Source of the DNA: Streptacidiphilus sp. 4-A2 | GTDB lineage: Bacteria; Actinomycetota; Actinomycetes; Streptomycetales; Streptomycetaceae | NCBI GenBank assembly: GCA_014284505.1 | Contig: JAAFYY010000001.1 | Location: 5,319,845-5,383,844, forward strand | DNA length: 64,000 nucleotides | Direction of reading: 5' to 3' | Shown: positions 31,315 through 41,378 of the stretch, piece by piece | Position numbering within the stretch: position 1 is the stretch's first letter | Layout of the letters: each line of letters starts with the position of its first letter | Notes under the pieces: model-generated | Told to the model about the DNA's origin: nothing | Seen by the model: only the letters and a program-made list of their open reading frames with translations | Database searches by the model: none | Program-made: the position numbers and the translations under genes

Positions 31315-32034
31315 TCAACGGCCGAGCAGTTCACCGCCGTTGACGTTCAGGATCTCGCCGGTCAGGTATCCGGCGTCGGGCGAGGCGAGGAAGCAGACGG
31401 CCGCGGCCACATCATCCGGCACCCCGATCCGGCCGACCAGGGTGCGGCCGCTGCGCCGGACCGCCTCGGCCTCGTCCAGGCGGCCGCCGAAGAACTCGGT
31501 ACCGGCCACCGTGCCCGGGGCGACGATATTGGCGGTGATCCCGGACGGGCCCAACTGGGCCGCCAGGGAGTGGTTCCAGGCGTGCAGGGCGGCCTTGGCC
31601 GCGCCGTAGGAGCCGGCCCCGCGCAGCGCGGCGATGGAGCTGACGGTGACCACCCGGCCGCTGCCCGGGGTCAGCCGGTCCCGGACGCACTCGGTGAGCA
31701 GCACCGCGGTCAGCACATTGCGCTCGAAGTCCCCGCGCCAGCGCGCAACCACGGCATGCGGCCCGGCGCCGACGCCGATCTCGCGGCTGCCCGCGTTGTT
31801 CACCAGCACGTCGACCCGGCTCGGCAGGTCGCCCAGCAGCGACTCAACGGCGTCCGGGTCGGCCAGGTCGCAGGCGATGGGCCGGACCCGGGGGCCGAGC
31901 TCGGTGGCGGCCTCGACCAGCACCTCGCGTCTGCGTCCGACGATGGTCACGTCGTCGCCGTTCTGCGCGAACCGCCGCGCCGTGGCCAGGCCGATGCCCG
32001 TACCCCCACCGGTTACGACGACGTTCCTGCCCAT
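31315..32034 (-). CDS. Short-chain dehydrogenase/reductase
   Basis: Intact, 239 residues from ATG 32034 with AAGGGG upstream. Classical SDR: cofactor motif TGGGTGIG near residue 8, the NADPH-favouring Arg pair GRRRE, NNAG near 92, catalytic Ser in VSSIAAL, YGAAK with catalytic Tyr and Lys, and a C-terminal GYLTGEILNVNGG. Resembles FabG-like reductases; substrate unknown. The 480-bp upstream region has a perfect 7-bp-arm palindrome at 32225-32240. Confidence 0.92.
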   Translation of the reverse strand: MGRNVVVTGGGTGIGLATARRFAQNGDDVTIVGRRREVLVEAATELGPRVRPIACDLADPDAVESLLGDLPSRVDVLVNNAGSREIGVGAGPHAVVARWRGDFERNVLTAVLLTECVRDRLTPGSGRVVTVSSIAALRGAGSYGAAKAALHAWNHSLAAQLGPSGITANIVAPGTVAGTEFFGGRLDEAEAVRRSGRTLVGRIGVPDDVAAAVCFLASPDAGYLTGEILNVNGGELLGR

Positions 32035-32224
32035 ATCAGCCCCTTCGTTCCGATGGGCTGATTCTTACCATGGTGCACTCCGGACAAAGGCCGCCGGGTC
32101 ATCGCGCCGTCCTTCTGACGACGGTGTATGGGGACTTGGAGCCAGTACAGGGCGTAGGCGGAGCCGCACGCAGCGGTGTGAGAGGAGAGTCACATGGGCC
32201 AGCCGTAACCTTCACGCCCCGTGG

Positions 32225-32240
32225 ACGTGTTACAACACGT
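32225..32240. promoter_or_regulatory. Palindrome ACGTGTT-AC-AACACGT
   Basis: Seven-base arms with two central bases, about 190 bp upstream of the SDR start, in a 480-bp stretch (32035-32517) that otherwise has no gene. It looks like a TetR- or LacI-size operator; the regulator is not adjacent. Confidence 0.4.
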
Positions 32241-32417
32241 GTGCCGGGTATTGGGCGGTCAGTCGCCCGACACCCGGCTGGAGTTCCGGCGGACTCCACC
32301 GTCGGCCGCCGTCGCTGGACGGCCGACCACGCACGGCGCACGTGTACGACGGGGTGGGTTGAGCGGCCTCCCCTGGCGTACCGGGCGCCGTGCGCACGGG
32401 TTTCAGGCGCACGAGCG

Positions 32418-32446
32418 GGGGCCCGGCCGAGTTTCGGCCGGGCCCC
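32418..32446 (-). terminator. Terminator after citrate synthase
   Basis: Twelve perfect pairs (32418-32429 with 32435-32446) with a five-base loop, about 70 bases beyond the citA stop on its own strand. Confidence 0.7.
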
Positions 32447-32517
32447 TGCCCCGTTCTCCGGCGCGCCGTCAGCGCCCGGTCGTCACTCTTCGGCGGTCGC
32501 CGTCGCTCTTCGGCGGG

Positions 32518-33807
32518 TCAGCGCTCGCCGATGGCGACGTAGTCGCGGATCTCGATCCCGGTGTAGATCTGCCGCGGGCGGCCGATCTTGTTGCTCGGGT
32601 CGGTGATCATCTCCTGCCAGTGGGCGATCCAGCCGGGCAGCCGGCCGAGCGCGAACAGCACGGTGAACATGCTGGTCGGGAAGCCCATGGCGCGGTAGAT
32701 CAGGCCGGTGTAGAAGTCGACGTTCGGGTAGAGCTTGCGGGAGATGAAGTAGTCGTCGGTGAGGGCGTGCTCCTCCAGCTTGAGCGCGATGTCGAGGAGC
32801 TCGTCGGCCTTGCCGAGCTGGGCCAGCACGTCGTGGGCGGCGACCTTGATGATCTGCGCGCGCGGGTCGAAGCTCTTGTAGACCCGGTGCCCGAAGCCCA
32901 TCAGCTTCACGCCGTCCTCGCGGTTCTTCACCTTGCGGATGAAGGCGTCGACGTCTCCGCCGTCCTTCTGGATGGCGGTGAGCATCTCCAGCACGGCCGC
33001 GTTGGCGCCGCCGTGCAGGGGGCCCCACAGGGCGTTGATGCCGGCCGAGATCGAGGCGAACAGGTTGGCCTGCGAGGAGCCGACCAGCCGGACCGTCGAG
33101 GTGGAGCAGTTCTGCTCATGGTCCGCGTGCAGGATCAGCAGCGTCTCCAGGGCGTTCACCACGACCGGGTTGAGCTCGAACTCCTCGGCGGGGACCGCGA
33201 AGGTCATCCGCAGGAAGTTCTCCACGTACCCGAGGTCGTTGCGGGGGTAGACGAACGGGTGACCCTGGGACTTCTTGAAAGCGTAGGCCGCTATCGTCGG
33301 CAGCTTGGCCAGCAGCCGCACCGCCGAGAGGTAGCGCTGCTCCGGGTCGAACGGGTTGTGGCTGTCCTGGTAGAACGTGGACAGCGCGCTGACCACGGAC
33401 GACAGCATCGCCATCGGGTGGGCGTCCCGGGGGAAGCCCTGGTAGAAGCGCTTGACGTCCTCGTGCAGCAGCGTGTGCTGGGAGATGTCGTGCTGGAATC
33501 CGGCGAGCTGGTCGGTGGTCGGGAGTTCCCCGTTGATCAGCAGGTAGGCGGACTCAAGGAAGGTCCCACGCTCGGCCAGCTGTTCGATGGGGTAACCGCG
33601 GTAGCGGAGAATCCCCTGGTCGCCGTCGATGTAAGTGATCGCGGACTTACAGGCCGCGGTGTTGCCGAAGCCGTTGTCGAGTGTGGTCAGGCCGGTCTGG
33701 CTCAGCAGCTTCGAGATGTCGAAGCCACCGTTGCCGACGGTGGCGTCGACCACCGGGTACTCGTACTCGTTGCCCTGGTAGCCGAGTACTACAGAGTTGT
33801 CGCTCAC
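32518..33807 (-). CDS. citA: Citrate synthase (type II, hexameric class)
   Basis: Joins acetyl-CoA and oxaloacetate in the first step of the TCA cycle. Intact, 429 residues. I prefer GTG 33807 (GGGAAG just upstream, start VSDNSVVLGYQG) over the in-frame ATG 33873. Active-site motifs: NALETLLILHADHEQNCST, GPLHGGAN, KLMGFGHRVYKSFDPRA with catalytic His and Asp, and the CoA-binding GRLPGWIAHW-EM end. Position next to recD2 matches what I recall for S. coelicolor citA. Single gene with its own terminator. Confidence 0.96.
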   Translation of the reverse strand: MSDNSVVLGYQGNEYEYPVVDATVGNGGFDISKLLSQTGLTTLDNGFGNTAACKSAITYIDGDQGILRYRGYPIEQLAERGTFLESAYLLINGELPTTDQLAGFQHDISQHTLLHEDVKRFYQGFPRDAHPMAMLSSVVSALSTFYQDSHNPFDPEQRYLSAVRLLAKLPTIAAYAFKKSQGHPFVYPRNDLGYVENFLRMTFAVPAEEFELNPVVVNALETLLILHADHEQNCSTSTVRLVGSSQANLFASISAGINALWGPLHGGANAAVLEMLTAIQKDGGDVDAFIRKVKNREDGVKLMGFGHRVYKSFDPRAQIIKVAAHDVLAQLGKADELLDIALKLEEHALTDDYFISRKLYPNVDFYTGLIYRAMGFPTSMFTVLFALGRLPGWIAHWQEMITDPSNKIGRPRQIYTGIEIRDYVAIGER

Positions 33808-33975
33808 GTCTTCCCTCACCAGCGAAATGAACCTCTTCAAGGGGTGCCCTGACTTAGTACTACCATCGCCCATTCGAGCGACCTAGGGTAGTCGGGGTGA
33901 CCCAAAAGGGCTGGGACCTACAAAACAACCGGCCCGGTCCGTTCACTTCCTGACAACAGCCGATGGTTGCGGAGG

Positions 33976-36238
33976 TCAACCGGAACGCAGCCGGTGATCC
34001 AGGGCAGTATGGCGGCGACCTGCGGAAACAGCCCTTACCGCCTGCCCGAGGGCCCGGCGCGAGCCGACCAGTACGACGATCTTCTTGGCCCGGGTGACCG
34101 CGGTGTAGAGCAGATTCCGCTGGAGCATCATCCAGGCGCTGGTAGTGACAGGGATCACCACGCACGGATACTCGCTGCCTTGCGAGCGGTGGATGGTGAC
34201 CGCGTAGGCATGCGCCAGCTCGTCCAGCTCGTCGAAGTCGTAGGGCACCTCCTCGTCCTCGTCGGTGAGGACGGTGAGCCGCTGCTCCTCCGGATTGAGC
34301 GCGGTCACCACCCCGACGGTGCCGTTGAAGACGCCATTGGCACCTTTGTCATAGTTGTTACGGATCTGGGTGACCTTGTCGCCGACCCGGAAGGTCCGCC
34401 CGCCGAACCGCCGCTCCGGGGTGTCCGGCCGGGAGGGCGTGACCGCGGCCTGGAGCAGCACATTCAGGTTCCCGGCCCCGGCCGGGCCCCGGTGCATCGG
34501 GGCGAGCACCTGCACGTCCCGGCGCGGATCCAGGCCGAACCTGGCCGGGATCCGGCGGGCGACCACGTCCACCGTGAGGCCGGCGGTGGCCTCCGTGTCC
34601 TCCTCCGGGAAGAGGAAGAAGTCGGCGAGCCCGTCGGTGATCGGCGGCACGCCCTCGTTGATCCGGTGGGCGTTGGTCACCACCCCGGACTGGGCCGCCT
34701 GGCGGAAGATCCGGGTCAGCCGGACCGCCGGGATCGGGCTGTCCGCCGCGAGCAGGTCACGCAGCACCTCCCCGGCGCCCACCGAGGGCAGCTGGTCGAC
34801 GTCGCCCACCAGCAGCAGGTGCGCGCCCGGGGGCACGGCCTTGGCCAGCTTGTTCGCCAGCAGCAGGTCCAGCATCGAGGCCTCGTCCACCACCACCAGG
34901 TCCGCGTCCAGCGGGCGGTCCCGGTCGTAGGCGGCGTCCCCGCCCGGCTTCAGCTCCAGCAGCCGGTGCACGGTGGACGCCTCGCAGCCGGTGAGCTCGG
35001 CCAGGCGCTTGGCCGCGCGGCCGGTCGGCGCCGCCAGTACGACCTTGGCGTTGCGGGCCCGGGCCAGGGTGACGATGGAGCGGACGGTGAAGGACTTGCC
35101 GCAGCCGGGACCGCCGGTGAGCACCGCCACCCGTTGGGTGAGCGCCAGCCGCACCGACTGCTCCTGCTCGGGCGCAAGATCGGCCCCGGTCTGCCCCCTG
35201 AGCCAGGCCAGCGCCTTCGTCCAGTCCACCCCGCCGAAGGCGCCCAGCCGGTCCTCGGAGCTGCGCAGCAGCCGCAGCAGCTGGCCGGCCAGGGAGATCT
35301 CGGCACGGTGGAACGGCACCAGGTAGACGGCGGCGACCCGCTCCCCGACAGTGTCGTCCCCGGGCCCGCCGTGCCCGCCCGGGAGCTCCTCGCGGACCAC
35401 GCCCTCCTCCGCGATCAGCTCCGCCAGGCACTCGATGACCAGGCCGATGTCCACCGCCAGCAGCTTCACCGCGTCGGAGATCAGCTTTCCTCGGGCAGGA
35501 AGCAGTGGCCCTGGTCCGCGCTCTGCGAGAGGGCGTACTGGAGCCCGGCCTTGACCCGCTGCGGGCTGTCATGGGGTATCCCGACGGCCTGGGCGATCCG
35601 GTCCGCGGTGAGGAAGCCGATGCCCCAGACATCGGCGGCCAGCCGGTAGGGCTCGTTGCGCACCACCGCGATGGAGGCGTCGCCGTAGTTCTTGTAGATC
35701 CGGACCGCGAGCGAGGTGGAGACCCCGACGCTCTGGAGGAAGATCATCACCTCCTTGATCGCCTTCTGCTCCTCCCAGGCCGCGGCGATCAGCTTGGTCC
35801 GCTTGGGCCCCAGCTTGGGGACCTCGATCAGCCGCTGCGGCTCCCGCTCGATCACCTCCAGCGTCTCGGTGCCGAAATGCTCCACGATCCGGTCGGCCAG
35901 CCGCGGGCCGATGCCCTTGATCAGGCCGGATCCGAGATAGCGGCGGATGCCCTGGATCGTGGCCGGCAGCACGGTGGTGTAGTTCTCGACGGTGAACTGC
36001 TTGCCGTACTGGGGGTGGCTGCCCCAGCGCCCCTCCAGCCGCAGGCTCTCGCCCGGCTGCGCCCCAGCAACGCGCCGACGACGGTGAGCAGGTCATTGGC
36101 GCCGCGCCCGGTGTCCACCCGGGCGACGGTGTAGCCGGTCTCCTCGTTGGCATAGGTGATCCGCTCCAGCACGCCTTCCACGACTGCCAGTTGGATCTGC
36201 GGAGCGGACTGGTTCGCAGCCCGGGGCCCTGCGGCCAT
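33976..36238 (-). CDS. recD2: ATP-dependent 5'-3' DNA helicase RecD2
   Basis: SF1B helicase acting in DNA repair or replication-fork handling without RecBC. ATG 36238 follows AGGGGGCAGGG. The N-terminal region has YANEETGYTVARV and helix-hairpin-helix segments (GLIKGIGPRLADRIVEHFG, LIEVPKLGPKRTKLI). The motor has VLTGGPGCGKSFT (motif I), DEASMLDL (II), GDVDQLPSVGAG (III), RLTRIFRQA (IV) and VTIHRSQGSEYPCVV plus LLYTAVTRAKK (V, VI). Frame changes near 36060 and 35485; about 755 residues in all. Upstream at 36285-36321 lies a 14-bp tandem repeat. Confidence 0.93.
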
Positions 36239-36284
36239 CCCTGCCCCCTTCCTGCGGTGTGCCCTGCGGCCTGCCCTGCTGTCT

Positions 36285-36321
36285 TGTCTGCGCTGTCCTG
36301 TCTGCGCTGTCCCGTCTGCGG
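36285..36321. repeat. 14-bp tandem repeat upstream of recD2
   Basis: TGTCTGCGCTGTCC at 36285-36298 and 36299-36312, then a partial third copy. It lies about 50 bp upstream of the recD2 start, in the likely promoter or leader. Confidence 0.8.
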
Positions 36322-36536
36322 TGGGCGTCGCCTGCACCGTATCGCCCGGCTCCGACAGCCGGAGCGGGGCACCGGCCACCACTTTCGAACATGATCGAAA
36401 CTGACAGAAAGAGACCTGAAAAGATTCTTCTGGATCGGTGCGTCCGGGACCCCCGGAATTGTCAGTGGCGGGCGCAAGACTTGGGCCGATCCCCACCGGA
36501 GGGGATGAGCACCCTCACTTCCCGCAGGAGCACACC

Positions 36537-37286
36537 GTGTTGAGCACTTCCTTCGTGGCCGGCTCGCCGAACTGGGTCGACCTGGGCACCTCCGACACCG
36601 AGGCCGCCATCGCCTTCTACAGCGGGTTGTTCGACTGGCAGAGCGTCTCCGCCGGGCCCGGCATGGGCGGCTACGGCTTCTTCACCCTCGACGGCGAGCG
36701 GGTCGCCGCCTACGGCCCGCTCGACGAGCCCGGCGCCGGGCCCGCGTGGACCGTCTACTTCGCCACGCCGACGCCGACCACCGCCAAGGCCGTCGAACAG
36801 GCGGCGGCACGGTCCGGGTGCCCCGGCCGAGGTGCTGACGAGGGCAGGTTCGCCCAGTTCACCGACCCCCGGCGGTCGCTTCGCGTGTGGCAGCCCGGCG
36901 ACACGGTCGGCCTGGACACCGTGAACGCCCGGACAGCCTGTGCTGGGTCGAGCTGCACACCGCCGACGCGGCCGCCGCCCGCGACTTCTACCGGGCAGTC
37001 CTCGACTGGCAGTCCACGAGGTGCCGATCGACCCGGACCCACCTACTCGGTCGCGCACACCGGCGGCGAGGAGGCCGACTTCGGCGGGATCACGCAGTCC
37101 GCCTCCGGGACCAGGCCGTGGACACCGTACTTCGAGGTCGAGGACTGCGACACGAGCACCGCCAGGGCGCTCGCCCTCGGCGCCACGGTGCGGCTCCGGC
37201 CGACGGACCACCCCGGCGTCGGCCGGGTGGCCGCGATAACCGACCCCCAGGGCGCCGAGCTGCTGCTGATCACCAGCGCCACCTGA
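36537..37286 (+). CDS. VOC-family protein (two glyoxalase-like domains)
   Basis: GTG 36537 (or TTG 36540) follows GCAGGAG. Domain 1: NWVDLGTSDTEAAIAFYSGLFDW and AAYGPLDEPGAGPAWTVYFA. Domain 2 begins CWVELHTADAAAARDFYRAVLDW in other frames, then ends PWTPYFEVEDCDTS and DPQGAELLLI. This is the two-domain bleomycin-resistance/dioxygenase-like family common in actinomycetes; metal ligands cannot be judged because frame changes near 36810, 36880, 36930 and 37020 break the middle. About 248 residues. Substrate unknown. Confidence 0.82.
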   Translation: MLSTSFVAGSPNWVDLGTSDTEAAIAFYSGLFDWQSVSAGPGMGGYGFFTLDGERVAAYGPLDEPGAGPAWTVYFATPTPTTAKAVEQAAARSGCPGRGADEGRFAQFTDPRRSLRVWQPGDTVGLDTVNARTACAGSSCTPPTRPPPATSTGQSSTGSPRGADRPGPTYSVAHTGGEEADFGGITQSASGTRPWTPYFEVEDCDTSTARALALGATVRLRPTDHPGVGRVAAITDPQGAELLLITSAT

Positions 37287-37450
37287 GCAGCCGCCGTCAG
37301 CAGCCCCTGAGCCCGCCCGTCAACGGCCGCTGAGCCACCGTCGGGGCGGGAACTGCTGCTGTCACCAGGGAAGAAGCCGCCGGGAAGAAGCCGTGATGGG
37401 GCAGTGTTGTGGGTGACGACCCGCACCTGCCGCACCACGGAGGATCCTCG

Positions 37451-37938
37451 ATGAGCCTGTACGACATCCCGCTGCGCACCCTCGGCGGCGAAGCCACCAC
37501 GCTGGACGCCTACCGGGGCAAGGCCGTACTGGTGGTGAACGTCGCCTCCAAGTGCGGCCTGACCCCGCAGTACAGCGCGCTGGAGCAGCTCCAGCAGCAG
37601 TACGCCGAGCGCGGCTTCACCGTGCTCGGGGTGCCCAGCAACCAGTTCGCCGGACAGGAGCCGGGCAGCGCGGAGGAGATCCAGACCTTCTGCTCGACCA
37701 GCTACGGCGTCACCTTCCCGCTGCTGGAGAAGACCGACGTGAACGGCGCGGAGCAGCACCCGCTGTACGCGGAGCTGACCCGGACCGCCGACGCGGCGGG
37801 CGAGGCCGGCGACGTCCAGTGGAACTTCGAGAAGTTCCTGCTCTCCCCGAGGGCACGGTCGCGGGCCGGTTCCGCCCGCGTACCGAGCCGGACGCGGCGG
37901 AGGTCATCGCCGCGATCGAGGCCCAGCTCCCGGCCTGA
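37451..37938 (+). CDS. Glutathione peroxidase-family thiol peroxidase
   Basis: Reduces hydroperoxides. ATG 37451 follows GGAGGA. NVASKCGLTPQY holds the peroxidatic Cys (a Sec/Cys site), NQFAGQEPG the Gln, and WNFEKFLL the Trp and Asn of the catalytic tetrad. One frame change near 37850 before EGTVAGRFRP; total 162 residues, normal. Actinomycetes lack glutathione, so the electron donor is presumably thioredoxin or a mycothiol system. Confidence 0.93.
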
Positions 37939-38026
37939 CGCCTTTGGCCCGGGGCACCTCGCCTGGGACTCCTGGGGCGGAACTGCTGGGCCGACTGTGT
38001 CGGCCGGCCGGTCTAGGCTGACGATC

Positions 38027-38481
38027 ATGACTGACACCAGCTTCCGGTCGGCCGTCGCCGAAGACCTCCCGGAGATCGTGGCCATGCTCGCGGACGATCC
38101 CCTGGGCGCGCTCCGCGAGTCCCCGAGGATCTGGCCCCCTACCGGGCCGCTTTCGAACGGATGGCGGCCGACCCCGGCCAGTGGCTGCTGGTGGCGGAGC
38201 GCGACGGCCGCGTGGTCGGCACGCTCCAGCTGTCGCTGATCCCGGGGCTGGCCCGCAAGGGCTCCACCCGGGCCATGATCGAGGCGGTCCGGGTCAGCTC
38301 CTCGGAGCGGGGCAACGGGCTGGGCTCGGCCCTGATCCGCCACGCCATCGAGGAGTCCCGGCGGCTCGGCGCGGACCTGGTCCAGCTCACCTCCGACCGG
38401 ACCCGGACCGATGCCCACCGCTTCTACGAGCAGCTCGGGTTCACCGGCTCCCATCTGGGATTCAAGCTCAACCTGAACTGA
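38027..38481 (+). CDS. GNAT-family N-acetyltransferase
   Basis: ATG 38027. SFRSAVAEDLPEIVAMLADDPLGALRE opens the fold; a frame change near 38130 leads to WLLVAERDGRVVGTLQLSLI. The acetyl-CoA motif is VSSSERGNGLGSALIRHAIEESR, then TDAHRFYEQLGFTGSH. About 151 residues. Substrate unknown. Confidence 0.88.
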
Positions 38482-38497
38482 CGCCCCGGAGTGGTGC

Positions 38498-38839
38498 TCA
38501 GTGCTGCTCGGCGTCCTCGGCCTGGTTGCGCTGCACGGTGCCGGGCAGGCCGTTGTCCCGGTGCCACTCGGCCACCAGCTCGTCCTTGGTGCCGAAACGC
38601 ACCAGGTGGCGGCCGACGACGTCCTCCAACCGGTCCAGGTTCTCGGCCTCGCCCTCGACCGTGAGCAGCAGTAGCCCCGGCTCGGCGACCAGGGTGGCCG
38701 TGCCCGCGCCGAAGGTCAGGGCGCCGCGCCCGGCCTCCTCGTCCCAGCTGCTCTCGGCCTTGCGGCCGAGGTGGGCGGCGAGCTGCTTGGCGTAGCGGTG
38801 CGGACGGTCGGTGGCGACGCGGGCTTCGGAGCGGGGCAT
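38498..38839 (-). CDS. DUF2218 family protein, iron-regulated
   Basis: Intact, 113 residues from ATG 38839 (GGAGGAC upstream). RVATDRPHRYAKQLAAHLGRKAE and ETLDRLEDVVGRHLVRFG-like strands match DUF2218, a small family often found beside siderophore or MarR iron genes. A perfect DtxR-type box lies 62 bp upstream, so expression is expected in iron shortage. The molecular role is unknown. Confidence 0.85.
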   Translation of the reverse strand: MPRSEARVATDRPHRYAKQLAAHLGRKAESSWDEEAGRGALTFGAGTATLVAEPGLLLLTVEGEAENLDRLEDVVGRHLVRFGTKDELVAEWHRDNGLPGTVQRNQAEDAEQH

Positions 38840-38900
38840 GGTGTCCTCCTGGACGCGATGGAGCCGGGCCCGGTGTCGCCGGGCCTGCCTGGACTCTAAC

Positions 38901-38914
38901 TTAGGCTAGCCTAA
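38901..38914. promoter_or_regulatory. DtxR/IdeR/DmdR-type iron box
   Basis: TTAGGCTAGCCTAA is a perfect palindrome matching the core of the actinobacterial iron box (TTAGGTTAGSCTAACCTAA). It lies between the divergent DUF2218 and MarR genes, 62 bp from the first and 111 bp from the second, so it may control both. Confidence 0.9.
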
Positions 38915-38992
38915 TAGAAAATATGAGCCAGGCTCTCTAATTTCTCGATGACAACCCGCACCGGGACCGCCTTCTCCTGTTCGCGCCCGATA

Positions 38993-39018
38993 TCCTGGTT
39001 GTTCCCATCGAACCAGGA
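38993..39018. promoter_or_regulatory. Inverted repeat before the MarR gene, likely autoregulatory operator
   Basis: TCCTGGTT (38993-39000) and AACCAGGA (39011-39018) are perfect complements 10 bases apart. The right arm overlaps the ribosome site of the MarR gene at 39025, ideal for self-repression. Confidence 0.5.
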
Positions 39019-39024
39019 GCCCCC

Positions 39025-39566
39025 GTGACCGCCGATCACCCCGCCGGAACCTCCGCCGCGGCGCGGGACGAGGTGGAGCTGGCCGACGCGGTGATGCGGG
39101 CGAGCAAGCGGATGCGCCGGGACACCTTCCACCGGCTCTCCCCCTACGGGGTCACCCCCTCCCAGGGCCGGGCGCTGGAGGTACTGGCCCACGGGGCCCA
39201 TCACCACGGCGGGTTGATCCGGCTGAACCAGCTGGCCGAGCGGCTGCGGATCGCGCCGCGCTCGGTCACCACGGTGGTCGACGCGCTCGAAGCCGCCGGG
39301 CTGGTCGCCCGCACCCAGGACCCGGAGGACCGCCGGGCGATCCTGCTCCGGCTCACCGAGGCGGGCGACAGCATGGTCGAGCAGATCAACCGGGTCCGCC
39401 AGGAGGTCGCCGAGGACTACTTCGGCGCGATCAGCCCCGAGCAGCGGGCCGGCATGCTGCTGATGCTGCGGACCGCCGACGCGGCGTACGAACAGGCGCA
39501 CCCCGGGCACCGGCACCACCCCCGCAGCACCAGGCCGCACAGCCGAACCCGGTGCAGAGCGGCTGA
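39025..39566 (+). CDS. MarR-family transcriptional regulator
   Basis: GTG 39025 follows AGGAG. Helices MRASKRMRRDTFHRLSPYGVTPSQGRALEVLAH; winged helix LNQLAERLRIAPRSVTTVVDALEAAGLVAR; wing EDRRAILLRLTEAG. The fold is open to about 39525; a one-base change there gives a Pro/Gln-rich tail ending at TGA 39566, about 180 residues. Its operator-like palindrome and the iron box suggest a link to iron or siderophore stress. Confidence 0.88.
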
Positions 39567-39651
39567 CCCGCCGCCCGGCCGGGGCCCCGCCTTTCACCCG
39601 CATGCCCCGATCGGTGGCGACGCCCCTGAAGCTCGCCAAGGATCAAGTCAT

Positions 39652-40474
39652 ATGACGCACCCTTACCGATCCCTGACGTACCGTCTGCGAATCGCGGCCG
39701 CGGTCACCTCGTTGCTCGGCGCCGCGCGGCCGCCATCGCCCCGCCCGCGACGGCCGAACCGGAGCAGGCGCTCCGCCGGACGTCGGCGACCGAAGTGCAG
39801 CGCTCCACCGCTTTCGGCGGGACACCCGGGTCGGTGCCCTGTTCGCCGATGCCCACGGCGCCCTGCGCGGCCATTTCTGCACCGCCGCGGTGGTCGACAG
39901 CCCCGGCCGCGACCTGCTGGTGACCGCCGCCCACTGCGTGGTCGCCCCCGGCAGCGGCAAGGCCCGCAACGACCTGATGTTCGTCCCCGGCTATGTCTCC
40001 GGCCGGGCGCCCTACGGTCGCTGGGCGGTACGCCGGGCGGTGGTGGACACGCACTGGGCCCACCAGGGCGACCAGAACTACGACGTGGCCTTTCTGACCA
40101 CCGCGCCGATGGACGGCCAGGGCCGGGTGCAGGACGCGGTCGGCTCCGAGGCCCTGGACTTCATCGCCGACGTCGATCCGGTCCCCGCCGTGGCCGTCGG
40201 CTACCCCGACCGCACCGAACGGCCGGTCCACTGCCTGAGCCGGCTGCGCGGCTTCGGTGCCGGGCAGCTGGAGTTCGACTGCCCGGGGCTGCCCGGCGGC
40301 ACCAGCGGCAGCCCGCTGCTGGCCGGGGCCCTGCCCACCGGCTCGGGCCGGGGCGCGGTGGTCGGGGTGATCGGCGGCTACCAGACCGGCGGCAACACCG
40401 ACGACATCTCCTACAGCCCCCGCTTCGGCCCGCTGATCGCCGCCGTCTACCGCACCGCGGTCGCCCAGGGCTGA
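39652..40474 (+). CDS. Secreted trypsin-like serine protease
   Basis: ATG 39652. Signal peptide: basic YRSLTYRLR then a hydrophobic AAAVTSLLGAA core, broken by a frame change near 39720. Mature part: HFCTAAVV, LLVTAAHCVV with catalytic His, NYDVAFLTT with Asp, and PGGTSGSPLLAG with the nucleophile Ser (GTSGS form as in chymotrypsin-like enzymes). A second frame change lies near 39830. About 274 residues. Exported, probably by Sec. A 15-bp tandem repeat overlaps the stop. Confidence 0.9.
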
Positions 40475-40512
40475 ACCCGGCGGGGCTGAACCCCGCAGGG
40501 CTGAATCCGGCG
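40468..40512. repeat. 15-bp tandem repeat at the protease stop codon
   Basis: Three contiguous 15-bp copies of GGGCTGAACCCGGCG with one or two changes each (40468-40482, 40483-40497, 40498-40512). The protease stop TGA lies inside the first, and each copy contains the same TGA. Confidence 0.85.
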
Positions 40513-40560
40513 CCGCTCTGCCCGGTCGGCGCCGGCCCGCCCGGTCGGCATCAGCCGGCC

Positions 40561-41378
40561 TCAGTTGGCCAGGCCGATGACCAGCCACATGAATCCGGTG
40601 CCCAGCACAGTGCACAGCAGCGTCGAGCGCGAGGGGTGCGGACTGTGCGCCTCCGGAGGATGTCCGAGGTGGCCAGGTACATCAGGAAGCCCGCGAAGAA
40701 ACCCAGATAGAGTCCGACCACGGACTCCGGGATGGTGAACAGCAGCGTGATCCCGGCGCCCAGCACCGGGGCGACCGCGTCGCACAGCAGCAGGACCACC
40801 GCGCGTCGGCGGTTGTTCCCGTAGAGCCGGGTGATGGTGTAGGTGTTGAAGCCGTCGGCGAAGTCGTGGGCGATGACGGCGATGGCGACCACCGCGCCGA
40901 AGCTGTCGGCGACCTGGAAGGCCGCGCCGATGGCGAACCCGTCCATGACACTGTGCAGGCACAGCGCGGAGGCCGCGGCCAGACCGAGGTTCTCGCTGCG
41001 CCCGTGCACATGGCTGCCCGCCGGGACCTGCCCCGGGCCGGCGCCGACGGCGGGCGGGTCGCCACCGGGGTGCCGGGGGCCGTGGTGGTGCACCGCGTAC
41101 TCGGACTCATGGGCCCGGTGGATCGCCACCGAGCGCTCGACCACATGCAGCACCAGGAAGCCCAGCACGAACATCAGCAGGCCGTGCTCCACCCCGAACA
41201 GCTTGCCGGGGGACGCGTGCAGCGCCTCCGGCAGCAGGTCGAAGCCGACCACACCGAGCATCAGCCCGGCGGCCAGCCCGAGCACCAGGTGGCGCCGGTC
41301 GCCGACCCGGCCCGCGACCAGGCCGCCGAGGAGGGTCATCACAAAGGCCCCGCAGGCCACGAACACTGACGGATTCAC
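40561..41378 (-). CDS. ZIP-family metal transporter
   Basis: GTG 41378, VNPSVFVACGAFVMTLLGGL. Eight predicted helices; a His-rich loop (VHHHGPRHPGG) between helices 3 and 4 is typical. The metal path is marked by CLHSVMDGFAIGAAF (helix 4) and AHDFADGFNTYTI (helix 5). One frame change near 40640: the C in a CCGG run appears lost, after which EAHSPHPSR and MWLVIGLAN complete about 272 residues. Probably imports or exports Zn or another divalent metal. Confidence 0.88.

Noticed and set aside
32221-33852. 543-codon open frame on the plus strand
   Set aside because: Antisense to the intact citrate synthase gene.
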